Assembly: GCF_003096675.1 (NCBI RefSeq)
Contig: NZ_QEKW01000003.1
Location: 124,001 to 188,000 of the forward strand
Direction: 5' to 3'
DNA from: Actinomycetospora cinnamomea
GTDB lineage: Bacteria > Actinomycetota > Actinomycetes > Mycobacteriales > Pseudonocardiaceae
DNA length: 64,000 nt
Position 1 is the first letter of the stretch, and every line of letters starts with the position of its first letter. The position numbers were made by a program, and so were the translations under genes. The notes under the pieces are model-generated. The model was not told where the DNA came from, ran no database searches, and saw nothing but the letters and a program-made list of their open reading frames with translations. This document shows, one piece after another, positions 9,914 to 25,073 of this stretch.

Positions 9914-12025
9914 CTACAAGGGGTCGAGCGGGTCGAGCAGCACGCGCACCGGCTCGCGCTCCTTGCGCGCCGAACGCACCGCCTGCGCCGCGTGCAGCTC
10001 GCGGGCCAGCTCCCGGCCCTGCGTCCGGGGGACGCGGGCGAGGCAGCGCTCGGCACCCTCGGTGCGCTCCTCGGCGCCGGGCAGGCGCGTCCCGGGAGGC
10101 AGCTCCACCGGCCCGAGCACCTCGACGGTGTCGGGCAGCGCCGCCAGGAGGTCCGCGACGGCGGCGGGCGGGCCGTCGATCGCGGCCATGCGCCTCGCCG
10201 GGGGCAGCGCGAGCTCCTCGCGGGCGGCGAGCTCGGTGGCGGCGTGCCCGGCCGGGTCCCAGCGCACCAGCGCCTGCACCGCCGGCGTCGACGACTCGGC
10301 GACGACCACCACCCGCCCGCCCTCGGGCCCCGGGCGCACCAGGGCCGCGGCGCCGAACCAGCGGCGCAACGTCTCCTCCCCCGCCCGCAGCTCCGGACGC
10401 GCGAGCAGGACCGCGCCGTCGAGCAGCAGCGCCGCGCCGTAGCCACCCTCGGCGACGGGCTCGGCGCCGGGCGTCGCCACCACCAGGGCGGGGCCGGGGG
10501 GCACGGTGTCGAGCACCGCGGCGCCGCCGCCCGAGCTGCGCACGACGATCTGGGGGAAGGCGCGGCCCAGCTCCTCGGCGGTGCGCGCCGACCCGACCGC
10601 GAGCGCCCGCAGCTGCGGCGACCCGCACGCCCCGCACCGGTACGCGGCGTCGGGGTGCCCGCACCAGCGGCAGGTGGGGGCCGCCTCGTGGTCACCGCGC
10701 CCGGCGGCGGGCAGCGACAGCGGGCCGGCGCAGCGGCGGCAGCGGGCGGGCTCGCGGCAGCGGGCGCACGCGACGGCGGGCAGGTAGCCGCGGCGCGGGA
10801 CCTGGACGAGGACGGGCGCCCGTGCCGCCAGCGCCGCGCGCGCCGCCTCGAAGGCCACCGACGGCATCCGGGCGGCGCGGGCGGCGGGGTCGCGCAGGAG
10901 CTGGCGGTCGTCCTCGCCGATCGCGGTGACCCGGGGGCCCCGGGCGCGCACCGTGGCGCGGTCGGCGACGACGTCGTGGGCCCAGCCGCTGGCGACGAGC
11001 AGCGCGGCCTCGGCGGTGCGGGCGAAGCCGGCGACGAGCAGGGCCGCGCCGTCGCGGTGCGCGCGCGTCATGGCGACGTCGCGGGCGTGGGGGTAGGGCG
11101 CGCGGGGCTCGGCGTGGGAGTCGTCGCCGTCGTCCCACACCGCGACGAGCCCCGGGTCGGCCACCGGGGCGAAGGCGGCGGCGCGGGTGCCGACGACGAT
11201 GCGCACGTGCCCGCGGGCGACCGCCAGCCAGCGTCGGTAGCGCTCGGCGGGGCCGAGGTCGGCGGCGAGGGCGACGACGGCGTCCTCGCCCGCGACGGCC
11301 TCGCAGGCCGCCTGGACACGGTCGAGGTCGCGGCGGTCGGGCACGACGATCACCGCTCCGCGGCCGGCGGCGGCGGTCGTCGCGGCGGCCTCGGCGAGGC
11401 GGGCGGGCCAGTCCTCACCGGGCAGCGCCTGCCACACGGCGTGCGCGCCGCGGCCGGCGGCCAGGGCCTCGAGCAGTGCCGGGCCGCGGGGATAGGCGTC
11501 CCAGCCGGTGGTCTCCGGGGCGGCGGCGGGCGTGCGCTCACGCGGTGTCTCGGCTTCCACGCGGGCGTGGCGCGGGGGCACGGCGAGGCGCAGGACGTCG
11601 GCGAGCGTGCCGGCGTAGCGGTCGGCGACGGCGCGGCAGAGTCCGGCGAGCTCGGGGCCCAGCACCGGCTCCGGCGAGACGACCTTCTCCAGCCAGCCCA
11701 GGCGGCCGGTGTGCTCGGTGGTGTCCTCCCGCGCGAGCACGAAGCCGTCGACCGTGCGCCCGGCGAACCGCACCCGCACCCGCGCACCGGGGACGGCCTG
11801 GCCGGCGAGCTGCTCGGGGACCTGGTAGTCGAACGGGCGGTCGAGGTGCGCGAGGTTGACGTCCACGGCCACCCGCGCGACGGGGCGCGCCGCGGCGGGG
11901 AGGCGCTCGTTGCGGTGGCCCTTGCGGGGCTTCTCGGCGGGCTTCCCGGTGGGCCCGACCGGGGGCGTCGCGGCCTCGGCAGGCGGCGCCGCGAACAGCG
12001 CCTCGCTCGTCCCGCCTGCCGTCAC
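9914..12025 (-). CDS. priA: Probable primosomal protein N' (PriA), ATPase-degenerate
   Basis: About 703 residues. The N-terminal DNA-binding domain (VDVNLAHLDRPFDYQVPE, VRVRFAGRTVDGFVL) and the zinc cysteines (CARC, CRRC, CRWC, CGAC) are clear. The helicase core has lost its nucleotide motifs: no GxGKT where Walker A should be, and DDGDDS where DEEH is expected. Such loss is known in actinobacterial PriA, so a structural role in replication restart is inferred. GTG 12025 is chosen; an ATG at 12076 is in frame but would add a low-complexity leader. Confidence 0.85.
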   Translation of the reverse strand: MTAGGTSEALFAAPPAEAATPPVGPTGKPAEKPRKGHRNERLPAAARPVARVAVDVNLAHLDRPFDYQVPEQLAGQAVPGARVRVRFAGRTVDGFVLAREDTTEHTGRLGWLEKVVSPEPVLGPELAGLCRAVADRYAGTLADVLRLAVPPRHARVEAETPRERTPAAAPETTGWDAYPRGPALLEALAAGRGAHAVWQALPGEDWPARLAEAAATTAAAGRGAVIVVPDRRDLDRVQAACEAVAGEDAVVALAADLGPAERYRRWLAVARGHVRIVVGTRAAAFAPVADPGLVAVWDDGDDSHAEPRAPYPHARDVAMTRAHRDGAALLVAGFARTAEAALLVASGWAHDVVADRATVRARGPRVTAIGEDDRQLLRDPAARAARMPSVAFEAARAALAARAPVLVQVPRRGYLPAVACARCREPARCRRCAGPLSLPAAGRGDHEAAPTCRWCGHPDAAYRCGACGSPQLRALAVGSARTAEELGRAFPQIVVRSSGGGAAVLDTVPPGPALVVATPGAEPVAEGGYGAALLLDGAVLLARPELRAGEETLRRWFGAAALVRPGPEGGRVVVVAESSTPAVQALVRWDPAGHAATELAAREELALPPARRMAAIDGPPAAVADLLAALPDTVEVLGPVELPPGTRLPGAEERTEGAERCLARVPRTQGRELARELHAAQAVRSARKEREPVRVLLDPLDPL

Positions 12026-12171
12026 GCGCCCCGGTCTACCAGACCCGTCCGACGCCTCCCGGCCCCTCGTGACCACCGGCCGGTCGCACGATGCCGCAAT
12101 GGTGGAGCGGACGTTCCCCTGAGCGCCACGATCGCTCCACCCGTACGGATCTCGAGGCCCGGACGCACGCC

Positions 12172-12205
12172 GGCCCGGTCACCTCATGATCGAGGTGACC
12201 GGGCC
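12172..12205. terminator. Perfect 14-bp hairpin downstream of metK
   Basis: GGCCCGGTCACCTC and its exact complement flank an ATGATC loop. It is placed to end minus-strand transcription from metK, whose stop is about 105 bases before it, ahead of priA. Confidence 0.65.
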
Positions 12206-12310
12206 GGGCGTGTCGCGCTCGTGAGGATGTGGCGATCCTGGCGCTCAACGCCAGCAAAGCCGCATTGCTCGCACGGGGACCGTGCGATGCCTGCGGAGTC
12301 GCCCGGGACC
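12206..12310. other. Structured intergenic stretch after metK
   Basis: No gene is seen. Two short inverted repeats follow each other: CTGGCG/CGCCAG with loop CTCAA (12238-12254) and GCACGG/CCGTGC with loop GGA (12271-12285); the second can be extended by outer GCAT/ATGC pairs. With the terminator at 12172 and a GTGGAGCG/CGCTCCAC inverted repeat at about 12111-12140, the whole gap between priA and metK is hairpin-rich. This could be stacked terminators or a dispersed intergenic repeat. Confidence 0.4.
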
Positions 12311-13504
12311 TCAGCCGGCGATCGACTTCAGGGCGTCGGCGCGGTCGGTGCGCTCCCAGGGGAGGTCGAGGTCGTCGCGGCCGAAGTGGCCGTACGCCGC
12401 GGTCGGCTGGTAGATCGGGCGCAGGAGCTGCAGGTCGCGCACGATCGCGCCGGGACGCAGGTCGAACACGTCGTGGATGGCCTTCTCGATCTTGGCCGGG
12501 TCCACGTTCTCGGTGCCGAAGGTCTCGACGAACACGCCGACGGGCTCCGCCTTGCCGATCGCGTAGGCGATCTGCACCTCGGCCCGCTTCGCGAGGCCCG
12601 CGGCGACGACGTTCTTCGCCACCCAGCGCATCGCGTAGGCGGCCGAGCGGTCGACCTTCGACGGGTCCTTGCCCGAGAACGCGCCACCGCCGTGGCGGGC
12701 GTAGCCGCCGTAGGTGTCGACGATGATCTTCCGGCCGGTGAGGCCGGCGTCGCCCATGGGGCCACCGGTGACGAAACGGCCGGTCGGGTTGACCAGCACG
12801 CGGGTGTTCGACGAGTCGAGGTCGATGCCCTCGAGCACCGGGTCGATGACCTTCGACTTGATGTCGGGGGTCAGCAGCTCGTCGAGGTCGATGTCGGCGG
12901 CGTGCTGGGTCGAGAGCACGACGGTCTCGACACCGACGGCCTTGTCGCCGTCGTACGCGATGGTGACCTGGGTCTTCCCGTCCGGACGCAGGTAGGGCAG
13001 CGTCCCGTCGCGGCGGACCGCGGTCAGCTTGCGCGCCAGCCGGTGGGCGAGCCCGATCGGCAGCGGCATGAGCTCCGGGGTGTCGGCGTCGGCGTAGCCG
13101 AACATGAGGCCCTGGTCGCCGGCACCCTGCTTGGCGATCTCGTCCTCGTTGCCCTCGACGCGGGACTCGTAGCCCTGGTCGACACCCTGGGCGATGTCCT
13201 TGGACTGCGCGCCGATGGAGATCGACACGCCGCAGCTCTCCCCGTCGAAGCCCTTGGCCGAGGAGTCGTAGCCGATGTCGAGGATCGTCTTGCGGACGAC
13301 GTCGACATAGTTGACCTGGGCGTTGGTGGTCACCTCGCCGGCGACGTGCACCTGCCCCGTCGTGACCATCGTCTCGACCGCGACGCGACTCTTCGGGTCC
13401 TGGGCCAGCAGGGCGTCCAGGATGCCGTCGCTGACGGCGTCACAGATCTTGTCCGGGTGGCCCTCGGTGACGGATTCGCTGGTGAACAGACGCCTAGCGG
13501 GCAC
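12311..13504 (-). CDS. metK: S-adenosylmethionine synthetase
   Basis: 397 residues. It makes SAM from methionine and ATP. Motifs: [28 protein letters not shown], and the Gly-rich phosphate loop [16 protein letters not shown], with further conserved segments throughout. I place the start at GTG 13504, which has AGGGAGAG four bases upstream; the TTG at 13525 would put seven residues ahead of this and lies before the Shine-Dalgarno. The upstream 159 bases hold an operator-like palindrome. Confidence 0.95.
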   Translation of the reverse strand: MPARRLFTSESVTEGHPDKICDAVSDGILDALLAQDPKSRVAVETMVTTGQVHVAGEVTTNAQVNYVDVVRKTILDIGYDSSAKGFDGESCGVSISIGAQSKDIAQGVDQGYESRVEGNEDEIAKQGAGDQGLMFGYADADTPELMPLPIGLAHRLARKLTAVRRDGTLPYLRPDGKTQVTIAYDGDKAVGVETVVLSTQHAADIDLDELLTPDIKSKVIDPVLEGIDLDSSNTRVLVNPTGRFVTGGPMGDAGLTGRKIIVDTYGGYARHGGGAFSGKDPSKVDRSAAYAMRWVAKNVVAAGLAKRAEVQIAYAIGKAEPVGVFVETFGTENVDPAKIEKAIHDVFDLRPGAIVRDLQLLRPIYQPTAAYGHFGRDDLDLPWERTDRADALKSIAG

Positions 13505-13597
13505 AATCTCTCCCTGCCTCGACAATGGGACCCGTCCACACTAACGGCAACTGCCCGAATCGCGAGGCCGCTGACCTGCCCAAATGCCAGTCCTGTC

Positions 13598-13612
13598 ACA
13601 CAACGGTTGTGT
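13598..13612. promoter_or_regulatory. Operator-like palindrome upstream of metK
   Basis: ACACAAC, G, GTTGTGT is a perfect 15-base inverted repeat about 94 bases before the metK start, in an AT-richer patch than its surroundings. It looks like a dimeric repressor site; the protein is unknown. Confidence 0.4.
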
Positions 13613-13663
13613 TCACCGCGGGTTCGTGGGAAGGGGCGGGTGCTCCCGTGCGGCGCGTCCCGT

Positions 13664-14920
13664 CTAGGGGAGACGCTCGGCCACCGCGTCCCAGACGCGG
13701 GCCGCGAGCGCCGCCTTCGACCCCATCGGCAGGGGCGACGACGACCCGTCGGCGGCCAGCAGCCAGCCCTCGTTGTCCTCGGTCTCGAACGCCCGCCCGG
13801 CACCCACGGCATTGACGACGAGCAGGTCACAGCCCTTGCGCTCGAGCTTCGCGCGCCCGTACTCGAGCACGCTGCCCTGCTCGTCGCCGGTCTCCGCGGC
13901 GAAGCCGACGACGAGGCGGCGCGGGACGTCCTCGGTGACGAGCTCGCGCAGGATGTCCGGGTTGAACTCGAGCGGGATCGCGGGCGGCTCGTCCCCCTTC
14001 TTGATCTTCCCGACCGACAGCGAGGCGGGCCGGAAGTCCGAGACCGCGGCGGCCATCACCACCACGTCCGCGGCCTTCGCGGCGTCGATGACGGCGTCGC
14101 GCATCTCGCGGGTGGTCTGCACCCGGCGGAGGTGGACCGCGGCCGGCGGGTCGAGGTCGGCGGTCGTGCCCGCCACCAGCGTCACCTCGGCCCCGCGCTG
14201 GGCCGCGACCCGCGCGAGCGCGTAGCCCTGTCGGCCCGACGAGCGGTTGCCCAGCGTGCGCACCGGGTCGAGCGGCTCGGCGGTGCCGCCCGCGGAGACC
14301 ACGACCCGCCGGCCCTCGAGGTCGCGGGGCAGCGGGAAGGGCATGCCGCCGGCGTCCCCGCTGTCGGCAAGGCCCCACTCCAGCAGCAGCCGGGCGAACT
14401 CGGCGATCTCCGGCGGCTCGGGCAGGCGGCCGGCGCCGCTGTCGGCGCCGGTCAGGCGGCCCGACGCGGGCTCGAGGACGACGGTGCCGCGCCGGCGCAG
14501 CGTCGCGACGTTGTCGACCGTCGCCGGGTGCTCCCACATCTCGGTGTGCATCGCCGGCACGGCGAGCACGGGGCAGCGCGCGGTGAGCAGCGTCGAGGTG
14601 AGCATGTCGTCGGCGCGGCCGTGCGCCATGCGCGCCAGCAGGTCGGCGGTGGCCGGCACGAGGACGACGAGGTCGGCACGGCGGCCGAGGGCGACGTGCG
14701 CGACGTCGGGGACGTCCTCGAACACCCCGGTGTGCACGGGGTTGCCCGACAGCGCCTCGAACGTGGCCGCGCCGATGAACTGCAGCGCAGCCCGGGTGGC
14801 CACCACCTGGACGTGGTTGCCGGCCTCGCGCAGGCGCCGAAGCACCTCGCAGGCCTTGTAGGCGGCGATGCCGCCCGAGACCCCGAGAACGATCTCCCGG
14901 GGTCGGTCCGCAGGTGTCAC
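13664..14920 (-). CDS. coaBC: Phosphopantothenoylcysteine decarboxylase/synthetase
   Basis: 418 residues. The N-terminal CoaC half is a flavoprotein: [18 protein letters not shown], then [22 protein letters not shown], and [19 protein letters not shown]. The C-terminal CoaB half has [27 protein letters not shown] and the KIKKGD loop. It carries out two steps of CoA synthesis from phosphopantothenate. The GTG at 14920 overlaps the rpoZ stop (GTGA). Confidence 0.95.
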   Translation of the reverse strand: MTPADRPREIVLGVSGGIAAYKACEVLRRLREAGNHVQVVATRAALQFIGAATFEALSGNPVHTGVFEDVPDVAHVALGRRADLVVLVPATADLLARMAHGRADDMLTSTLLTARCPVLAVPAMHTEMWEHPATVDNVATLRRRGTVVLEPASGRLTGADSGAGRLPEPPEIAEFARLLLEWGLADSGDAGGMPFPLPRDLEGRRVVVSAGGTAEPLDPVRTLGNRSSGRQGYALARVAAQRGAEVTLVAGTTADLDPPAAVHLRRVQTTREMRDAVIDAAKAADVVVMAAAVSDFRPASLSVGKIKKGDEPPAIPLEFNPDILRELVTEDVPRRLVVGFAAETGDEQGSVLEYGRAKLERKGCDLLVVNAVGAGRAFETEDNEGWLLAADGSSSPLPMGSKAALAARVWDAVAERLP

Positions 14921-15195
14921 TCGCCCTCGGTGTGCTCGAGCAGGCCGGAGTGGATCTCGCGCATCGCCACGGACAGCGGCTTCTCGCGCGGGCCGGGCTC
15001 GACGAGGGGGCCGACGTACTCGAGCAGGCCCTCGCCCAGCTGGGCGTAGTAGTCGTTGATCTGGCGGGCGCGCTTGGCCGCGTAGATGACCAGCGCGTAC
15101 TTGGAGCTCACCGTCTCCAGCAGCTCGTCGATCGGGGGGTTGGTGATGCCCTCCGGCCCCTCGAGGGTGCTGGTCCGTCCGGTGGGGATGCTCAC
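14917..15195 (-). CDS. rpoZ: RNA polymerase omega subunit
   Basis: 92 residues. [38 protein letters not shown] is the conserved omega core, which supports assembly of the beta-prime subunit. The GTG at 15195 overlaps the gmk stop, and its own stop overlaps the coaBC start, both as GTGA. The gmk-rpoZ-coaBC order is standard in actinobacteria. Confidence 0.94.
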   Translation of the reverse strand: MSIPTGRTSTLEGPEGITNPPIDELLETVSSKYALVIYAAKRARQINDYYAQLGEGLLEYVGPLVEPGPREKPLSVAMREIHSGLLEHTEGE

Positions 15196-15866
15196 TCGCT
15201 CGCTCCTGCGGGGGTCGCGCCGGACGGCGATCGGTCCGGCAGCGTCGATGAGTCGGTGGGTGCGGTCCCCCGGCCGGCACGGCTGACGGGTGGACCAACG
15301 CTCAACTCTACCAACCGGCGTGCGGTCTCCCCGACGTCGTGGTTGATGACGGTGACGTCGAACTCGCTGGCCGCCGCGAGCTCCTCGCGGGCCGTGGCCA
15401 GGCGACGGTCGACCACCTCCGTGGCCTCGGTGCCCCGGCCGATCAGCCGGCCGACGAGGACCTCCCACGAGGGCGGCTCGAGGAAGACGAACAGGGCGTC
15501 CGGGCGCTGGTCGCGCACGGCGCGGGCGCCGGCGAGGTCCAGCTCGAGCAGCACCGGCTCGCCGGCCGCGAGGTGCTCGTCGACGGGCGCGCGGGGCGTG
15601 CCGGAGCGGTGCATGCCGCCGTGGATGTCCGCCCACTCGAGCATCTCGCCCTCGGCGATCATGCGGTCGAACTCCTCGGGCGTGACGAACCGGTAGTCCC
15701 GCCCGTCGACCTCGCCGGGGCGGGCGGCCCGCGTCGTCGCCGACACGCTGAACCACAGGGGCGCGCCGATCCGCCGCAGCTCCGCGACGACCGTGCTCTT
15801 GCCGACCCCCGAGGGCCCGGCCAGCACCATCAGCCGGCCGGGCCCGTGGTCGGGGGCCCCATCCAT
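15192..15866 (-). CDS. gmk: Guanylate kinase
   Basis: 224 residues. It phosphorylates GMP to GDP. The P-loop is [10 protein letters not shown]; the GMP-binding region has [34 protein letters not shown] is conserved. The tail after about residue 195 is Pro/Ser-rich and not conserved in type. ATG 15866 is taken; the TTG just before it is in frame and cannot be excluded. It follows mihF on the same strand. Confidence 0.93.
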   Translation of the reverse strand: MDGAPDHGPGRLMVLAGPSGVGKSTVVAELRRIGAPLWFSVSATTRAARPGEVDGRDYRFVTPEEFDRMIAEGEMLEWADIHGGMHRSGTPRAPVDEHLAAGEPVLLELDLAGARAVRDQRPDALFVFLEPPSWEVLVGRLIGRGTEATEVVDRRLATAREELAAASEFDVTVINHDVGETARRLVELSVGPPVSRAGRGTAPTDSSTLPDRSPSGATPAGASE

Positions 15867-15895
15867 CAAGCGCCGTCCATCAAGCGGTCACCGGC

Positions 15896-16216
15896 TCACT
15901 CGCCGCCGGAGAACTCGTCGAGCAGAGCCTTGCGCTGCCGCTCGCCGAGCCCGCGCAGGCGACGGCTGGGGGCGATCTCCAGGCGCTCCATGATCTGCTG
16001 GGCGCGGACCTTGCCCACCCCCGGCATGGCCTCCAGCAGCGCCGAGACCTTCATCTTGCCGAGCACCTCGTCCTTGTCGGCCTGCTCGAGCACCTCCGAG
16101 AGGCTGGTGCCCCCGCGCTTGAGCCGCTCCTTGAGCTCGGCCCGGGCACGTCGGGCCGCGGCGGCCTTCTCGAGCGCCGCGGCCCGCTGCTCCTCGGTCA
16201 GCTCGGGTAAAGCCAC
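15896..16216 (-). CDS. mihF: Mycobacterial-type integration host factor
   Basis: 106 residues with the actinobacterial IHF core: RAELKERLKRG, then VLGKMKVSALLEAMPGVGKVRAQQIMERLEI, a helix-two-turns-helix that binds DNA non-specifically, and RLRGLGERQRKALL. It is a nucleoid protein unrelated to E. coli IHF. The GTG at 16216 has an excellent CGGAGGAGAAC Shine-Dalgarno. The 231 bases upstream, toward pyrF, contain no gene and should hold its promoter. Confidence 0.95.
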   Translation of the reverse strand: MALPELTEEQRAAALEKAAAARRARAELKERLKRGGTSLSEVLEQADKDEVLGKMKVSALLEAMPGVGKVRAQQIMERLEIAPSRRLRGLGERQRKALLDEFSGGE

Positions 16217-16447
16217 GTTCTCCTCCGGGGGTCGTGACGACGGGACCGGCCGAACCGGGCTCCCGTGGTGGGCGATGGGCTGGACCAGTGCTGGCGAACG
16301 TACCGCGCGCGGGCGCGGCCGACAGTCCGTGGGGCGGGAGTGTCCGCAGGTCGGGACACGTGGCGCAGCAGAGCTGGCCCCGCTGATCGGACGGCCGTCG
16401 CGCCCACCGGCCGGAGATCGACTCCTTGGGAACGCGCACGCAGCGGG

Positions 16448-17346
16448 CTACCCCGTCAGCGCCCCGTTCAGCGCGCCGACGGCGGCTCTCAGCGCTCCGG
16501 GGTCGGGGCCCGCCCTGAGGACCTCGCGGGCACTGACGGGCACGACCGGTCCCCCGGTTGCGCCCAACGCGTCCGGCGGCCCGAAGGTCGCGGCCACGTC
16601 GTCGGTCGTGCCGCCCTGCGCGCCGAGGCCGGGCACGAGCACCGGCCCGCCCAGGGCCGTGAGGTCGAGGCCGTGGTCGCGGCCGGTGGTGCCCCGGGTG
16701 AGCCCGACGACCGCGCCGGCCGACCCCTCCCCCGGCCCGTCGCGGTGGGCGGCGTTGTGCTCGGCGAGCGCGTCGACGACGGACTGCGCCACCTCGCGCA
16801 TGCGGCGCCCATCCGGCCCTTCCACCCACGCCTGGGCCGACTGCACCCCGGCCGCCTCGGGGTTGGACGTGCGGGCGAGCACGAACACCCCGCGCCCGGT
16901 GGCGGCGGCGAGGTCGAGGGCGGGCGCCAGCGCGCCGACCCCGAGGTAGGGCGAGAGCGTCAGCGCATCGGCCGCCAGCGGGGCGCCGTCGGCCAGCCAG
17001 GCGCGCGCGTAGCCGGTCATCGTCGAGCCGATGTCGCCCCGCTTGGCGTCGGCCACGGTGAGCACGCCGGCGTCCCGGGCGTCGGCCAGCGCCCGCTCGA
17101 GGGCGCGCAGGCCCGCGGACCCCAGCACCTCGAACAGCGCGACCTGCGGCTTGACCAGGGCGACGTGCCCCGCGAGGGCCTCGACGACCCCGCGGGCGAA
17201 CCGCTCCACCCCGGCCGCGTCGGGCTCGAGGCCCCAGCCGGCCAGCAGGCCGGGGTGCGGGTCGATGCCCACGCACAGGGGGCCGTGGGCGGCGACGGCC
17301 TCGCGGAGACGGGTCCGGAAGGACACGGCGCCCCCGTCGACACCGC

Positions 17347-17350
<4 letters not shown>
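16448..17350 (-). CDS. pyrF: Orotidine-5'-phosphate decarboxylase, type 2
   Basis: 300 residues. It converts OMP to UMP, the last step of the pathway. [27 protein letters not shown] (catalytic Lys-Asp motif), [10 protein letters not shown] and [10 protein letters not shown] mark the type 2 (mycobacterial) subfamily. The GTG at 17350 overlaps the carB stop (GTGA). It is last in the pyr operon. Confidence 0.95.
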
Positions 17351-20733
<3,383 letters not shown>

Positions 20734-20735
20734 GG

Positions 20736-21845
20736 CTACTTCCCCAACAGGAGAGCGAAACGGTCGAAGAGGTCGGCGGCGTCGTGCGGGCCCGCCGCCG
20801 CCTCCGGGTGGTACTGCACGCTGAACGCCGGGACGTCCTCGCAGGTCAGGCCCTCGACGGTGCCGTCGTTCGGGCACGAGTGGCTCAGGTGGACGCGCCC
20901 GGCGGGGCCGTCCACCCGCGCGCCGGGCTCGCCGGCGACGGCGAACCCGTGGTTCTGGCTGGTGATCGCCACCGTGCCCGTCGCGTGGTCGACGACCGGG
21001 ATGTTGATCCCGCGGTGGCCGTAGCGCATCTTGTACGTCCCCAGCCCCAGCGCGCGGGCGAGGATCTGGTTGCCGAAGCAGATGCCGAACAGCGGCACCT
21101 CGCGGCGCAGCACCTCCGCGGTGAGGGCGACCGCGTGCGCGGCCGCCGCCGGGTCGCCGGGCCCGTTGGAGAGGAACACGCCGTCGGGGCCGCCCTCGAG
21201 CAGCTCCTCCACCGACGCCGTCGAGGGGACCACACGGGTCTCGATGCCCCGCTCGGCGAGCATGCGCGGCGTGTTGGCCTTGATGCCGAGGTCCAGCGCG
21301 GCGACGCGGAAGCGCGTCGGGCCGCTCGCCGCCACGGTGTAGGGCTCGCGGGTGGTGACGGCGCCGGCGAGATCGGCGCCCGCCATCGCCGGGCTGTCGA
21401 GCACCTCGGCGCGCAGCGAGGTGGGGTCGGCGAGCGCGTCACCCGAGAAGATCCCCGCGCGCATCGACCCCGCCTCCCGCAGCCGGCGGGTGATCGCACG
21501 GGTGTCGACGCCGGAGACGCCGACGACGCCCTGGCGCTCGAGCTCCTCGGCCAGGTCGCGCCGCGAGCGCCAGTTCGACGGCCGGCGCGCCGGGTCGCGC
21601 ACCACGTAGCCCGCGACCTGGATGCGCCGGGACTCGTCGTCCTCGTCGTTCCAGCCGGTGTTGCCGATGTGCGGCGCCGTGGCCACCACGATCTGGCGGT
21701 GGTAGCTGGGGTCGGTCAGCGTCTCCTGGTAACCCGTCATCCCGGTGGCGAACACCGCCTCGCCGAGGCTGCGACCCCGGGCCCCGAAGGCCTCGCCGCG
21801 GTGGACGCTGCCGTCCTCGAGGACGAGCACGGCGTCGTCAGACAT
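20736..21845 (-). CDS. carA: Carbamoyl-phosphate synthase, small chain
   Basis: 369 residues. The N-terminal domain has [17 protein letters not shown]. The C-terminal class I glutaminase has the nucleophile in [15 protein letters not shown] and the His/Glu of [13 protein letters not shown]. It supplies ammonia from glutamine to CarB. The start codon overlaps the pyrC stop by 8 bases (ATGTCTGA), an arrangement repeated at the alaS/ruvX junction. Confidence 0.96.
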   Translation of the reverse strand: MSDDAVLVLEDGSVHRGEAFGARGRSLGEAVFATGMTGYQETLTDPSYHRQIVVATAPHIGNTGWNDEDDESRRIQVAGYVVRDPARRPSNWRSRRDLAEELERQGVVGVSGVDTRAITRRLREAGSMRAGIFSGDALADPTSLRAEVLDSPAMAGADLAGAVTTREPYTVAASGPTRFRVAALDLGIKANTPRMLAERGIETRVVPSTASVEELLEGGPDGVFLSNGPGDPAAAAHAVALTAEVLRREVPLFGICFGNQILARALGLGTYKMRYGHRGINIPVVDHATGTVAITSQNHGFAVAGEPGARVDGPAGRVHLSHSCPNDGTVEGLTCEDVPAFSVQYHPEAAAGPHDAADLFDRFALLLGK

Positions 21846-23162
21846 CCTGCACCTCTCCCTGAACCTCTCCCGACTCCTGCACGGCTCCGTCCTGCACCGT
21901 CCACCGGCCCCGCAGCATGGTGTGCACCACCGACACCGGCATCTCCATCCCCTCGTACGGGGTGTTCGCCGCGAGGCTCGCCAGCGCCGCGCCCCGCACC
22001 GTCCACGCGGCCTCGGGGTCGACGAGCGTGAGCGTGGCCGGCTCGCCCGGTGAGAGCGGACGGCCCTGGTCGGCGAGCCCGGCGACGCGCGCCGGGGCCT
22101 CGCTGCACACCCGCGCCACGCCGCGCCAGTCGAGCAGCCCGGTGGCGACCATCGTCGTCACCACCACCGGCAACGCCGTCTGCAGTCCCAGCATGCCGGG
22201 CCGTGCGGCGGACCACTCGCAGTCCTTGGCCTCCACCGCGTGCGGCGCGTGGTCGGTGGCCACGCAGTCGACCGTCCCGTCCGCCAGGGCCCGGCGCAGG
22301 GCCTCGGTGTCCGCGGACGGGCGCAGCGGCGGGTTGACCTTGTGCACCGGGTCGTAGTCCTCGGCGGCGGTATCGGTGAGCAGCAGGTGGTGGGGCGTGA
22401 CCTCGGCCGACACGCGGAAGCCGCTGCGGGCGCCGCCGAGCGTCCCCCGCGCCCAGCGCACGATCTCCGCCGACCGCGCCGTGGACAGGTGGCACACGTG
22501 CAGGCGCGCGCCGGCCGCGGCGGCGAGCATCGCGTCCCGGGCGATGATCGACTCCTCGGCCGTCGGGTCCCACCCGGCGAGGCCGAGCCGCGCGGCGACG
22601 GGGCCCTCGTGGGCCTGGGCACCGACGGTCAGCCGGTGGTCCTCGGCGTGCTGGGCGACCACGGCGTCCAGGGCCCGGGCGTACTCCAGCGCCCGACGCA
22701 TGATCAACGGGTCGTTGACGCAGCGACCGTCGTCGGAGAAGACGCGCACCCCGGCCGGTGAGGCGGCCATCATGCCCATCTCGGCGAGCTTGCTGCCCTC
22801 GAGACCGACCGTGACCGCGCCGACGGGGTGCACGTCGACCAGCCCGACCTCGCGGCCCCGGCGCCACACGTGCTCGACGACCACGGGCGAGTCGGCCACC
22901 GGGTCGGTGTTGGGCATCGCGAACACCGCGGTGTAGCCGCCGAGCGCCGCGGCGGCGGAGCCGGTGGCGACGGTCTCGGCCTCCTCACCGCCGGGCTCGC
23001 GCAGGTGGGTGTGCAGGTCGACCAGCCCGGGCAGGGCGACGAGGCCGTCGGCGTCGACGGTCTCGTCGGGGTCGTCCACCGTGTCCACGAGGACGCCGTC
23101 ACGGACGTACAGGTCGGTCGGGTCCTCGCCGTAGGGGCGGACGTTCCTGATCCTGATGGTGC

Positions 23163-23166
<4 letters not shown>
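21838..23166 (-). CDS. pyrC: Dihydroorotase
   Basis: 442 residues of the amidohydrolase type. [16 protein letters not shown] holds the first metal His pair, [13 protein letters not shown] and [10 protein letters not shown] the later His and Asp ligands, and [11 protein letters not shown] is typical. It closes carbamoyl aspartate to dihydroorotate. The GTG at 23166 overlaps the pyrB stop. The last dozen residues ([12 protein letters not shown]) are an internally repeated tail. Confidence 0.95.
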
Positions 23167-24796
<1,630 letters not shown>

Positions 24797-24824
24797 TTAA
24801 AGGATGTCGGTCTGGACTCTCTGC

Positions 24825-24830
24825 ACACTA
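24825..24830 (-). promoter_or_regulatory. Candidate -10 box of the pyr operon
   Basis: TAGTGT on the minus strand fits TANNNT and would give a leader of about 55-60 bases containing the PyrR loop. No good -35 box is seen 17 bases upstream, so this is tentative. Confidence 0.35.
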
Positions 24831-25073
24831 TCAGCGACCATCCCGACCTTCCGTGGCGGCCGCGGGCGACCGGACGTGCCGGGCGTGAGCGCAAGGCACT
24901 ACGCGCCGTGGTCCGTGTCCGGACGAGTGCCCCGAGCCACAAGCGGCGACGATCCGTGAGGTCCCGGCTTGACCTTGTGACGACCGGGGGCGCATCATCA
25001 CTCTCCGTATCGACTTCGCTGGGTGCACGGGCGGGGCGAGCCGAGCGACGCGAGAGGACGGGGTGTCCGCCAG

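Noticed and set aside
13505..13525. TTG start for MetK at 13525
   Set aside because: It lies upstream of the AGGGAGAG ribosome site, which is correctly spaced for GTG 13504.
13505..13663. SAM riboswitch before metK
   Set aside because: I could find no SAM-I, SAM-II or SAM-IV core in these 159 bases; only the small palindrome at 13598 stands out.
9530..15049. 1839-codon open frame on the plus strand
   Set aside because: It is antisense to priA, metK and coaBC, which have clear family motifs; high GC leaves the opposite strand open. Its composition (runs of Arg, Gly, Ala) fits no protein.
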